A stretch of DNA of 64,000 nucleotides from Cladorhizidae sp. MBARI D1340-BT2 (Eukaryota; Porifera; Demospongiae; Poecilosclerida; Cladorhizidae): positions 9,242,559 to 9,306,558 of the forward strand of contig JAQNBH010000004.1 of the NCBI GenBank assembly GCA_028752905.1, given 5' to 3'. The notes below the pieces were generated by a model. The model did no database searches. It was not told where the DNA came from and saw only the letters and a list, made by a program, of their open reading frames with translations. The number at the start of each line of letters is the position of its first letter. Position 1 is the stretch's first letter. Positions 1 through 10,500 of the stretch are shown one piece after another. The position numbers were made by a program, and so were the translations under genes.

Positions 1-3000
1 AGTGACATGCTCAACAATACCAGGCATCCAGGTTACATTCTTACACCTGAAATCTCTAACAAAAACCTTGTCACCCACTCGGAAAACGCGATCCCGTCCG
101 GTGCTGCCATGTGTCCTCTTACGCTGGCACGATTCCACTCTCTCTGACAAGTCAGGATGAACCAAGTCTAACTTGGATCTCGGTCGACGACCCATCAGAA
201 CCTCGGCTGGGGATAACCCTGTCGTACTGTGTGGCGTTATCCTGTAGCGGAACAAGTATCTCGATAGCTTGGACTGCAGTGATCCACCTTCCATCCTCTT
301 CAACCCTTGCTTGAAAGATTGCACCGCCCTCTCAGCCAACCCATTCGTGGAAGGGTGGTAAGGTGCAGACGTCGTATGCTGAATACCATTCACTTGGCAA
401 AATCTCTGAAACTCATCACTCATAAATGAACTGCCATTATCAGTGACTATGGTCTTGGGAAGACCATGAATAGCAAAAATACCTTGCAACTTCTCTATGG
501 TGATGGTGGACGTGATTGAACTCATAATCACCACATCCATCCACTTAGAATGAGAATCGACCAAGACTAAAAACATGTTACCCATGAACGGGCCAGCGAA
601 GTCTAGGTGGATACGGTTCCAAGGCTGCTTTGTTACTTCCCACGGGTGCATCGAGGCCACAGGAGGTTGCGGTCGTGATTCCTGGCAAACATTGCACTGC
701 TGTACACATAACTCGATTTCAGAAGTCATGTCTGGCCACCAAAAATAACTTCTTGCCAGATTCTTCATACGACTAATTCCTAAATGAGTTTCATGTAGCT
801 GATCTAGCAAACATTTCCGACCAGGCTGGGGTATAATCAACCGTGAACCCCACAGTAAACAACCATCCAGAAGACTGAGTTCCAACTTACGAGACTCATA
901 CGGTTGAAATTCTCGGTCAAGCTTCACTGACGGCCATCCACACATTACAAACTTCTTCACCCTTGAGAGAAGCGGATCTTTCTCAATCCATTGTTTCACT
1001 TCCTTGGAAGAAATCGGGGTAGACTCAAGGTGAAGAACCAATTGGTTTAACTCAGCAGGAAGACAATCAGAGGATGTGACAACTGGGCTTGGCAACCGAC
1101 TTAATGCATCCGCATTAGCAAGCAACTTCCCAGGCTTGTATTCAATACGATATTGATATGCACTCAATGACAATGCCCACCTTTGTAGACGTGCTGAGGC
1201 AAGGGGAGGAATTGCTTTCTTTTCATTAAACAAATGGTAGAGTGGTTGGTGATCAGATCTAATGACAAATGATCGACCCCACAGGTAAGAATGAAATTTC
1301 TTGACACCAAATAGGATAGCTAATCCCTCTTTCTCTAATTGAGAATAGCCCTTCTCAGACACAGTGAGAGTCCTTGAAGCATACCCAATAGGACGTTCGG
1401 TTTTGTCTTCCAAAACATGTGATAACACGACTCCCAATCCATAAGGAGATGCGTCACAAGCCAACAATAGGTCCTTCTGAGGATCATAATGGACCAAAAG
1501 TGAATCACTCTGTAGCATTAGCTTAGCTAGTAAAAATGCACTTTCTTGCTTTTCCGTCCATTGCCATCTGGAGTCCTTGCATAACAAGGTGTACAAAGGG
1601 GCTAGCTTTGTCGAGAGATTAGGAAGAAACTTGGAGTAATAATTAAGTATACCCAGAAATGCTCTAAGCTCAGTCACTGACGTCGGAGCACGGGCCTCTC
1701 GAATGGCTTTTACCTTCTCCAGAGTTGGATGTAGGCCTTCCTTATCAATTATATATCCAAGATACTCGACCTTTGAAGCCAGGAACACACATTTCGATTT
1801 GTTAAGTCTCAGGCCGGCTTGCCTGAGCTTTTCTAACACCTTCTCCAAGTTAGCAATGTGCTCTTCAGTGGTTTTTCCAGTTACCAGGATATCATCCAGG
1901 TAAACTGAGACACCAGCAAAACCCTGAAACAAACTGTCCATTACCCTTTGAAAGATCGCAGGGGCTGATGATACCCCAAAGGGTAACCTATTGTACACAA
2001 ACAACCCTTTGTGTGTATTAATAGTTAGGAACTTTTTACAATCATCCACCACTCCTAACTGTAAATAGGCTTGTGATAGGTCTAATTTCGAGAACCTTTC
2101 ACCACCTGACAAAGCTGAGAAAATATCCTCCACACGAGGTAAGGGGTACGACTCCACATGACATGCTTGATTAATAGTCAGCTTATAATCACCACACACA
2201 CGAAGATCACCATTGCGTTTTAACACAGGCACAATCGGAGCTGCCCAATCTGAAAATTGAACCGGGGTTATGGTTCCCTGTTTCTCCAGGCGTTCCAATT
2301 CTTTCTCCAACTTTTCTTTCATCATATAAGGAACATTCCTTGCTTTACAGAATTTAGGTTGAGCACCCTCTTTGACATGAATCCTTACTTTAGTGCCCAA
2401 TAAGGTACCTAACCCATCGGCAAACACAGGGTAGAACTTGGCTAGGAGTTCTTCAACCTTATTATTCATGCTAAACTGATGAATCTCGTGCCAATTCAAT
2501 TTAAGTTTAGCTAACCAATCTCGCCCAATGAGGCTTGGCCCTTTTCCTTTTACAACGAACAACGGAAGCTCCTCCTCCTGGTGGTCAACCTTAGCAACCA
2601 CCACTACCCTGCCAAGTACAGGTAAGATCTCACCAGTGTATGTTTTTAAGAGTACCTGGGATTCCTCCAGAGGTAAGGTCACTCCCGATCTCTTGATACC
2701 ATTGTAAGTCTCTTCGCTCACAATAGAGAATGCTGCTCCTGTATCAATTTCCATTTTCACAACGGATCCGCACAAGTTCATATGCACGAATAATGGCTTG
2801 GATGATGTGTCCGTTACTGTGAACATTCCATAAGCACCATCTTCCACCAATCTAGACTGCTCCTCCTCTACGTAATTGGTACTAGTCGAACGATACTGTG
2901 ACTTTGAATTATCCTGTCCTCTTGACTTCATTTTCGAGCGACACACCCGGGCGATGTGTCCTTTCTTTTTGCATGCTCGGCATTCTGCTTCCTTAAAACG

Positions 3001-3648
3001 ACAGGTATTGGCTAAATGACTGTCACTACCACACCTGAAACAAACACACTTCTGGAAACGAGAAGTAGTAAAAGGCTTCTTAGATGCCTTGCTATGAGTG
3101 AACAAGACAGAGGTTCCTTGAGCTCCCTGCAACTGTCGTGTGTCTCTCTCCGCAGTCTCCATTGTCTGGGCTAGTTGTAAGCTACGTGAGAAGGTTAAAT
3201 CAACTTCTGCTAACAGTCTCTGCTGTACTTTCTCATCGTTGACACCGCAGACCAGCCTATCTCTTAACATCTGGTCAAGAGTAGCCCCGAACTCACAAAA
3301 TTCAGAGAGTTGTCTTAGTGCTGCCACGTAATCAGCTATGGACTCATTCTTAGCACGAACTCGAGAATTGAATTTATAACGCTGCATGATCACAGAAGGT
3401 TTGGGACAGTAGTGCTTAATAACTAACTCCACAAGGTCAGTGTATGCGATCTCTCCTGGTCTGGTAGGGGAAACTAAATCTCTAATGAGTTGGTAGGTCT
3501 TGGAACCACAAACACTCAATAGTATAGCTCGCTTCTTGTCGGCCTCAGTCACACTGTTTGCTACGAAGTACTGTTCCAGCCTTTCTACATAGGCTCTCCA
3601 GTCCTCGTGCGCTGAAGTAAAGGCAGACATTGAACCATGCACGGCCAT
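1..3648 (-). CDS. Gag-pol polyprotein of a Ty3/gypsy retrotransposon (partial, C-terminus missing)
   Basis: Starting at ATG 3648-3646 the frame stays open for 1,216 codons to base 1. A Gag-like N-terminal part leads to two CX2CX4HX4C zinc knuckles near 3055-2940 (CFRCGSDSHLANTC and CRACKKKGHIARVC). The aspartic protease motif IDTGAA is near 2745. Reverse transcriptase carries YLDDILV near 1890, and RNase H has DASPYGLG near 1460. Integrase shows an HHCC zinc domain near 800-690, then LDFAGPF near 605, TDNGSSF near 440 and NGLAERA near 345, which hold the D, D and E catalytic positions. Near the edge is an RVFRVGDKVFVRDF segment typical of the region after the integrase core. All motifs are in one frame, so gag and pol are fused without a shift. 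The product would copy and integrate the element. A second in-frame ATG is 18 nt downstream. Confidence 0.95.
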   Translation of the reverse strand, partial: MAVHGSMSAFTSAHEDWRAYVERLEQYFVANSVTEADKKRAILLSVCGSKTYQLIRDLVSPTRPGEIAYTDLVELVIKHYCPKPSVIMQRYKFNSRVRAKNESIADYVAALRQLSEFCEFGATLDQMLRDRLVCGVNDEKVQQRLLAEVDLTFSRSLQLAQTMETAERDTRQLQGAQGTSVLFTHSKASKKPFTTSRFQKCVCFRCGSDSHLANTCRFKEAECRACKKKGHIARVCRSKMKSRGQDNSKSQYRSTSTNYVEEEQSRLVEDGAYGMFTVTDTSSKPLFVHMNLCGSVVKMEIDTGAAFSIVSEETYNGIKRSGVTLPLEESQVLLKTYTGEILPVLGRVVVVAKVDHQEEELPLFVVKGKGPSLIGRDWLAKLKLNWHEIHQFSMNNKVEELLAKFYPVFADGLGTLLGTKVRIHVKEGAQPKFCKARNVPYMMKEKLEKELERLEKQGTITPVQFSDWAAPIVPVLKRNGDLRVCGDYKLTINQACHVESYPLPRVEDIFSALSGGERFSKLDLSQAYLQLGVVDDCKKFLTINTHKGLFVYNRLPFGVSSAPAIFQRVMDSLFQGFAGVSVYLDDILVTGKTTEEHIANLEKVLEKLRQAGLRLNKSKCVFLASKVEYLGYIIDKEGLHPTLEKVKAIREARAPTSVTELRAFLGILNYYSKFLPNLSTKLAPLYTLLCKDSRWQWTEKQESAFLLAKLMLQSDSLLVHYDPQKDLLLACDASPYGLGVVLSHVLEDKTERPIGYASRTLTVSEKGYSQLEKEGLAILFGVKKFHSYLWGRSFVIRSDHQPLYHLFNEKKAIPPLASARLQRWALSLSAYQYRIEYKPGKLLANADALSRLPSPVVTSSDCLPAELNQLVLHLESTPISSKEVKQWIEKDPLLSRVKKFVMCGWPSVKLDREFQPYESRKLELSLLDGCLLWGSRLIIPQPGRKCLLDQLHETHLGISRMKNLARSYFWWPDMTSEIELCVQQCNVCQESRPQPPVASMHPWEVTKQPWNRIHLDFAGPFMGNMFLVLVDSHSKWMDVVIMSSITSTITIEKLQGIFAIHGLPKTIVTDNGSSFMSDEFQRFCQVNGIQHTTSAPYHPSTNGLAERAVQSFKQGLKRMEGGSLQSKLSRYLFRYRITPHSTTGLSPAEVLMGRRPRSKLDLVHPDLSERVESCQRKRTHGSTGRDRVFRVGDKVFVRDFRCKNVTWMPGIVEHVT

Positions 3649-3690
3649 CTCGAAAACTCTTTTCGTAATAATCCGTGTCGATCCGTTATA

Positions 3691-3703
3691 ATCCTCGTCG
3701 CCA
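3691..3703 (-). promoter_or_regulatory. Primer binding site, tRNA-Ser(GCT) type
   Basis: The plus strand reads ATCCTCGTCGCCA, which equals the 3' end of animal tRNA-Ser(GCT) including CCA, as I recall that tRNA. On the element strand this is TGGCGACGAGGAT, two bases after the LTR end. That is the expected place for the minus-strand DNA primer of an LTR retrotransposon. Confidence 0.85.
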
Positions 3704-3705
3704 AA

Positions 3706-3922
3706 TGTTATAACCTTGTTTAATACCCTAAGGTTATAGTTCTTTCACTCTTCAACGACCGTGAAAGTCCTTAATCAACTAGTAAACTAACAACCGAAGA
3801 CAACAGACATTATAAGAAGACATCTTGATTTCACTATCTGTGCAACACACGTGACACACTAAAAACGTTTATTTAGAGTCCGGACTATTGAATAATGTCA
3901 TACAATTCACTTAATTATAACA
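3706..3922 (-). repeat. 5' LTR of the gypsy element (217 bp)
   Basis: The segment begins TGTTATAA and ends TTATAACA, a perfect 8-bp terminal inverted repeat of the TG...CA form seen in LTRs. It lies directly outside the primer binding site. Without the second LTR the outer boundary at 3922 is inferred from the inverted termini alone. Confidence 0.75.
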
Positions 3923-6340
3923 ATTTCCAACAACAAAAAAGTTATTAACAATTCAATTTGGGGAGGTTCATGCTGGCAGGCACTATATATACATATGGCA
4001 AGTTTAGTTAACTTACCATTATTACCATGAAACAATGGAGGGGGAAAAAGATGGGGGGGGGGGGGAATATAATAGTATTATTATTTTATGGAAAAGATCC
4101 TACCCAATGGCCAAGAGGCTAATATGAAGAGTAAAAATAAGTAAACAAATAGGGGGGGGGGGGGGGGGGGGGGGGGCATATGATTATAGTTAAGTAGTTG
4201 ATAGTCAAAGTGATGATAAGGGGTGTTAAATATAGTGCGCTAATATTGTCCAAGTGAATTAGTTTCTTTGCCAAAACTGTAAAAGATATCTTGTGGTATT
4301 TCTTGGTAGATGCTTCCTCATAAAAAGCAGGCATTATATGTGCTGGTGCACTTGGAGGTGAAATTTCTGACACTGCGTGGCTTGTCACCACAATTAGACC
4401 CTTCATCTCTCAGCAATGCCAAAGAAACAAACAAAAGTTTATGGAGGCAAGTTTAAAATAAAATTAAAACACCCAAAACCTAGGCACACAAGATCCTATG
4501 ATGTCTCCAAATACAGATGTGGCATACTCTGGAAAAAGTTCACAAGCAGAAGCAAGTTATCATGCAAGTGAATAAAATCTCTGCCAGTGAACTGTCTCTC
4601 ACTCTGTAGTACCAGAAAAGCATTACAGAAAGGTCCTAATGTAGGATTATTAAGTTCTAGATGTCGATATACCTTAATTACTTCAGGCCATACGATTGAA
4701 CAGGATGCATTTACACCTTTTTTTGTCTGCCAACTGGAGAAGAACGCCCCTCCAGTATATTGGTTTGTTAACTAATGATGACCCAGCTGACAACAGCTGG
4801 AAACTTGGCCTACTAGCCTTTCTTGATGCAGTCTACTTATAAATGCATGCACTGACTGTCAGACTTGGATATACCGTCCAGTTTCACATTTCTACCAGTT
4901 ATGCAGTCCATCCTTAACCATTGATGAACAGAACATCGCCACCGATGGTTTACAGACACGCAGAATAGAATTTGATGAGATGATGGTATCCAACGAGGCA
5001 CTGGCATCTCACTGGATGAGATCTGGTTGGATTATAATCATGGAAACAAACAGATCGTAATCACATGATATTTGAACCCACAGTACAGTACGGATGGAGC
5101 AGAAATGAACTGAAAGGGATACGGAGGACTTCAAGACAATCAGAGAGAGTTTATAGTCATCAAGGGTTGAATGGAGAAATGAAGATGATGAAGGGCGAAC
5201 AGTTCTAATGTTGGGTGGATCAGTAGCAGGGGTAAAGCAAGAGGTGTTGGGTGAGACAGAATTGTTATGGGAAATATGCTCAAGTGGTGGGAGAAGAGGA
5301 AATACTTGATGTTTGACACCTAGGCTATCAAGCCTTTATGTCTTTGGCACTTCCACCATCCTAATACCAAAACAAATTCTCTTTGAAGATACCAAACTAT
5401 TTGCAAAAAAAAACTAGGTAAACACTAGAATGGTACAGGATCGTTACAGCCACAAACTCTTTGGTTACACTGTGAGCTGAGTCACCAAGTTTTCTTCACT
5501 GATCAGTTAGTTTCCTCAGAAGTTTAGTCTTGTAACAAGTTGTACAGCAAATACTTCAGCAAAACCATACTTATATATAGTGCATTTGTGTACAGTTGAG
5601 ATTTCCTCATAGGCAGCTGAGTCACCAACAACTGCACCTTTCCAAGAAGTGATCAGTTAGTTTCCTAATGAGTTACCAGGCAACAAAACCAGTTAACTAC
5701 TTACAATGCATGTGTCTATGTGTATTATGAGATATATACATTAATGTTGTGTATCTATATTACACTAGAGTAATAAAGATGGTAAATAATAACATCTGTG
5801 GTTGGTTAGTTCTATTTTTTTTAAATACAAATAGAAACAAGACAATGTTTTAAATTTATATTGGAATAACTAAAAAAGAAATAAGCGAAACAAAATTTAC
5901 CAACCAAGACAAGATCTTTTAATAATGGAGACCAATATTATAACAATGTTTTTTGTATATATTATATTATTTGGAGTTCATTAATAAATATTTGTGTCGG
6001 ATACATTGGGAAAAAATTCTTGTTACATGAACTAGTCAGTATGCGACCGTTGTTTTTAATATCTCTGCATATCTCTCAGGAACCCATGGACCTATTCAGA
6101 CCTAACTTTGTGTATCCCATTCGAGGAAGGTTTAAGCAAAGAATTATATTGCATGCTATTTGCAATGTTTGACCATTTTGTTTTTACCTGCATGAGCCTT
6201 CTCAATGGCATTAACGCAACCAAAACCCAAACAAATCTACCGAAATCTGTCAAAATTAGATGAACTTTTTCCTGAATTACCAAACATGACCAAAACAATA
6301 TATATATATATATATATATTAATTATTAACTAAACCTAAC
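3923..6340. other. No recognisable gene; AT-rich DNA with two poly(G) runs
   Basis: I see no coding similarity. Simple sequence includes a 13-base G run (4053-4065), a 25-base G run (4152-4176) and a TA repeat near 6299-6320. Short open frames at 4119-4406, 4587-4775 and 6092-6298 have no recognisable motifs, and the first runs through the poly(G). Confidence 0.6.
5466..5690. repeat. Imperfect direct duplication, about 160 bp apart
   Basis: The words GCTGAGTCACCAA and GATCAGTTAGTTTCCT occur in the same order near 5475-5515 and again near 5615-5670, separated by less similar sequence. This looks like an old local duplication; no function is apparent. Confidence 0.55.
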
Positions 6341-6449
6341 TTCAAAGTCCAAAATCTCTCTCTTAAAACCTCTCCTCTTCTGTCTAATTGCACATCTTGC
6401 AACACCAGCTGATCTCTTAAGCTGCTTTCTTTCTATGCTTGCAGTCTCT

Positions 6450-7000
6450 TATATAAATTAGATGAGCTGCCTCTACTCTGTAACACTTATCTTCCTGACC
6501 TTGTTTGTGTGAATGAGACTTGGCTCTCACCAGACATTCTTAATAGTGAGATTTCTTTACCTAATTTTCAACTTTATTGAAATCGCCATGGTAGAGGTGT
6601 TGCTGCTATTCATGTACACTCTTCTTTACATGCTGTTCCTTTGAACCGCCTTGAATTCCTTCTTCTCTCAGTCAAGCTGCAGGAATTTACTCTTATGTTT
6701 GGAGCTTTTTATAGACCTCCTTCTTCTATAAATAATGTATCCCTCCTTTCAGACACTCTAAGCATTCTTACACAATGTGCTCTCTGGCCTGATCCTCACT
6801 GGAGACTTTAAAGTCAATGTTGATGTCTTCTGCTCATCTCTGCCTCTATCTCTTCAACTTTCTGCACTCTCTGATTTATTCTCCCTCAAACAACTCGTGT
6901 CCTCTCCCACACACACCTCTCATTCTGGTTCATCCTCTATCATAGACCTTGTTTTTGTTCCATCCCATGTTAAGATAGGTCTCTTTCTGTGCTCTCTCTT
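6450..7000 (+). pseudogene. LINE AP-endonuclease domain, broken
   Basis: Translation shows VNETWLSPDILNSEISLPNF, typical of the endonuclease active-site region of CR1/L2-type LINEs. An in-frame stop follows immediately, near 6577. Further on are GAFYRPP near 6705 and, in another frame, LTGDFKVNV near 6785, then PTHTSHSGSSSIIDLVF near 6910-6955, matching the GDFN and IDLVF blocks at the domain end. The frame changes and stops rule out a working enzyme. In a live element this domain nicks target DNA for target-primed reverse transcription. Confidence 0.85.
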
Positions 7001-7047
7001 GATACCAAACATCAATAGATTCTAAACACTTTACTGTAATGGACTTG

Positions 7048-7061
7048 CAGGGCCGGATCCA
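7048..7061. repeat. hAT left terminal inverted repeat
   Basis: CAGGGCCGGATCCA is the exact reverse complement of the right end at 9999-10012. Confidence 0.95.
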
Positions 7062-7275
7062 TGAATTTTAACAAGGAGCGGTTGTAGATCAAATGTACAG
7101 GTATCCAATGGATCATTGGCGAACACAAAACTGATAATTCACACAGTTTAACTATCTGAAAATGCACCACAATTTGAGATGCATCTAATAGTACTCAAAT
7201 GTTAACAACTGCCATAGAAAAACAACGAAAATATATGTACATATATATAATGAGAAAATTGATTGATAACAGTAG

Positions 7276-9598
7276 TTAGTCAGTAAAATTCAAACATCCT
7301 TTTTGGATGTGCCTGCACAAGCACATGGCAAATATCATCCACAGGTATTCGTTTCTTGTAGTGCATAGCAATAATTCCCAGATCAGAAAAAATTCTTCTG
7401 TCATCGTAGATCGCATATACATCTTGATCCTTCTCAATAAAGAAAAAGAGTGTTCTGCTTCAGCGCTTGTGATCGGCAATGTGCAAGCTATTACTAAAAG
7501 GTGATGGATGTTTGGGAATGCATCCATATCACAATTTGCAAGAGCTGATAGGAGACTGTCCGGTAGTGAAGTGTCATCACTATGGTCTGCATTCAGCCCC
7601 ACATAGCCTACCACCTCCTGAGTTCACTTGCTAGTGACCTAGGAAATTGAAGATCCCTTTCCCAATACAGCAAGTCATCCAGAGCATTTTTGACCAAGTC
7701 CATTGATGTGCTATGTATATTGATGGAATCAAAGTGAGCAACATTTTAGTAGGGGAGTTGTCCTCAGAAAATCTCTCTTTCATTTGAGTAATCAGAGAGT
7801 CAAGAAGAGGAATAGCAACTGCTCTTTTGTAGTGGACAATTGGAGTATTGCTTGGAATATTGCTTCTATTCCTTTGCAAACTCATCTTCCTGGGAACAGA
7901 TTCAGCAACACCGACATTATCTGCCATCTGTAGAATTTCTTCATACCAGAAACTGAAAATGGTGTCGATATTGTTTCGTGTGGTTTCAATGTTGTCAATT
8001 ACTGTACTAACCATTTTATGAGCATCAAAGACATCTTCCTGTTTCTGAAGTTTTGATGCCAAATTTTTTACTCCATCAAGGATGTTCTTTGTTATGATGA
8101 ATACAGCAGATATAACGAAAGTGAAGCTTTCAGCCCTTGTGCTTTCACTTTGGTATCTCTGCCTCAATTCCAGCTCCCAGATTCAGAAACTAAGTCTGGA
8201 TACTCAGCTGGTGAAACAATGGCATCTAAGAAAGTGATTAATGTCTCAGCGTGTTTTTCAAAGTCCTGGAAGTTTAGAATGGGATGAATCAGGAAGGTAT
8301 TTTTTCAAGGTCAATTCAAACATCTTTGCCGCTTGGAACTGTTGGTTAAAAATAATTAATAAGCTGATGAGATTCCTTACTTCCTGAACCTACGATGCAG
8401 CAATTGAAAGGTAAGCTTATGTGAAAAACAGTGTGTATACAAAGCCAAGGGAGAAATCTCCTTAATTTTGGCTTGCACACCTGCAATTTCAGATGACATC
8501 ACAGCAGCACCATCATATACCTGACCACAAATATTTGCTGGATTTAAAGACACTGATGGATGAGAAAGGGATTCCAAGATCTTGGAAGAAATTGCTGAAG
8601 CATTTGCTCTCTCCAAACTAATAAAATGTATCAAGCATCCCTGATAAAATGATTTTAAATCCACAAATCTCAAGCACACCGAGATAATTTATTGATTGGC
8701 ATGGGAATCAGTTACCTCATCAGCAATAACTGTGAAAGGTAAGCTATTATCCCGAAGCTGTTAGGTTAAACTTTTAATTTTACAGGCATAGATACGAATT
8801 ACCTGGTTTTGTATTGTTTTGCTGGTATAAGTAGCATTTCCTTTGGCAAACAAAATATTTTACTGAAGACAACTATTTTTCTGTGCCAAGAGCTGTAATA
8901 GAGCTATGAAGTTACCTCTGTTGATAGTGTCATCAACTTTATCATCCTTATTATATACCCCTGAAAGGCAAGCCTTGCTTTGACAAGTATTCCACACAAA
9001 GCACAATTTGGTGAAGACTTCTCTATTTTGTTCTGCTTGTTGAGCTTTTTGGTTCATCAGTTTAGTATCATCAACTCATGCATCAGGATTTCTGAAATTG
9101 TGCTGAAAAAGATCAGCCTTTTCTGTTGCATGCTTATGCATTGCACTCTTCTTATGCCGAACAAGAATGCCATCCTTTCCAAGTGCCTTCAAGTAAGGCC
9201 TTTGAGAAAGTATTAAAACACCTTGTTTTGCTCCTGTGCTGCCACCCTGTCTGGTTGCTCAGGGAAAAGCAAACAATATCTACAAATACCACCTTTTAGC
9301 TCTTTGCTATATGAAAGCCATGGAAACTTGTCTAGCCATTGATGCTGAAAATGCACATTCCAAGTTTTGCCTTGCTTAGTTACTTCATGAGAATGAAGAA
9401 CATCAGTTGAAGCTGGCTTGTAATGACAAGAAAGATATTGATTTCTTTGAATATCTGATATTTCTTCCTCAAATGATCTAATGAATCATGTGAAGCATTT
9501 ATGACTGACCCTAGGTCAATAATCTTAGCATGAGGTGTACAGCTACTAGCTATTGAAAGCTCAGAAGTAGAACATGTTGCAGCAGACAGTTGTTCCAC
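7276..9598 (-). pseudogene. hAT transposase (ZMYM/DUF4371-type), broken into several frames
   Basis: Five minus-strand open segments follow the order of a hAT transposase. 9598-9380 and 9057-8860 give N-terminal parts, the latter with a TINRGNFIALLQLL stretch. 8679-8377 has GQVYDGAAVMSSEIAGVQAKI and HCFSHKL, typical of the DUF4371 catalytic region. 8167-7631 is the linker before the C-terminal domain. 7614-7276 holds ACTLPITSAEAEHSFSLLRR, the hAT dimerisation motif. Stops and frameshifts separate the segments, so no full transposase can be made. The family resembles transposases that also gave rise to host zinc-finger MYM proteins; nothing here suggests domestication. Confidence 0.9.
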
Positions 9599-9998
9599 AA
9601 ATGTCAGTCACCACAGTAGAAACTGTACCTTGAGAATGACATGTTGCTGTCTGAATCAAATGAGCATGGTCTTTTGGAAGGACCAGGCTCTTCTTCATCA
9701 GGTTCCAGTGAACTTCATGATCACAATGATGATAATATGTATGTCCTAAGAAAATGCTTAGATATTTAACTTTTAAACATAGCAGTGAGATTCATACATC
9801 CTTTGGAGCTTACAGTTGATTTTCTTTTTCCAGACATGGTGCACATGTGCCTTAGATATGGCTATGTAACTACAGGCTGACAGCTGCTTAGTTACATGTG
9901 GTAAGGGATATGAAGTGTTGATCATACATGTCACATGCATGATCAATACATCAAAAGGGGGGGGGTTGCAACCCCCACAACCCCCCCCCCCCCCCCCC

Positions 9999-10012
9999 TG
10001 GATCCGGCCCTG
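9999..10012. repeat. hAT right terminal inverted repeat
   Basis: TGGATCCGGCCCTG is the exact reverse complement of the left end at 7048-7061 and follows an 18-base C run. Confidence 0.95.
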
Positions 10013-10500
10013 ACCTGATATATAGCTCAAAAGATATGTATCTCTCTGTGTGCTTTATCTTGATGCTAAATATGTTAGCTTCATAGATTCTGCACACTTC
10101 ACTGTATAGACTTGATATATAGCTCTAAAGATAGGTCTTACTGTCTGCTCTCTTCATACTAAATATCCATAGATTCTGTACATTCACTGTAATCGGCTAG
10201 AGATATAGTTCAAAAGATACGTATCTCACTGTCTACTATCTCTTGATTCTAAATATTTTAGCTCCATAGATTCTGCTATATATCAAGTCTATAGAGAGAA
10301 TTTTGCTATAATGATAAGTCTCTCTGTGTGCTCTCTCTTGATAATAAACATTGCTCACTTCAATGTAATGGACTTGATATATAGCTCAAAAGATAGGTAT
10401 CTCTCTGTGTGCTCTCTCTTGATGCTAAATATTTTAGCTCCATTGATTCTGCACACTTCACTGTATAGACTTTATATATTGCTCTTAATGCTACTTCTTT
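10013..10500. repeat. Tandem array of about 90-bp units inside the LINE
   Basis: Blocks beginning with GACTTGATATATAGCTC and followed by a CTCTCTGTGTGCTCTCTCTTG-like stretch recur near 10013, 10108, 10193, 10283, 10371 and 10467, with spacings of about 85-96 bp. One more unit lies left of the hAT at about 6970-7047, so the array predates that insertion. Confidence 0.8.

Larger units (their letters stand above)
1..3922 (-). mobile_element. Ty3/gypsy LTR retrotransposon, 5' part, cut by window edge
   Basis: The element is read on the minus strand. From high to low coordinates it has an LTR (3922-3706), a primer binding site (3703-3691), a short leader and one gag-pol frame that runs off the left edge. 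Protease, reverse transcriptase, RNase H, integrase is the Ty3/gypsy order. The tRNA-Ser primer site and the integrase pattern resemble animal Mag-type elements, but that clade is from memory and was not tested. The frame shows no stop or frameshift over 3.6 kb, suggesting recent insertion. The 3' LTR lies outside the window, so LTR identity and target-site duplication cannot be judged. Confidence 0.93.
7048..10012 (-). mobile_element. hAT-superfamily DNA transposon, degenerate
   Basis: The ends are perfect 14-bp inverted repeats: CAGGGCCGGATCCA at 7048-7061 and TGGATCCGGCCCTG at 9999-10012. The CAGGG start is usual for hAT termini. Inside, on the minus strand, are pieces of a hAT transposase with its C-terminal dimerisation domain. 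The element sits within the LINE's tandem array. Flanks are ...GGACTTG on the left and ACCTGATAT... on the right, and an uninterrupted array unit near 10371 reads GGACTTGATATATAG. This supports insertion there, with a target duplication now reduced to about 5 bp with one mismatch instead of the usual 8. G and C runs (9957-9965, 9981-9998) lie just inside the right end. Confidence 0.92.

Noticed and set aside
3691..3703. tRNA-Ser gene
   Set aside because: Only the last 13 bases match; its place next to the LTR explains it as a primer binding site.
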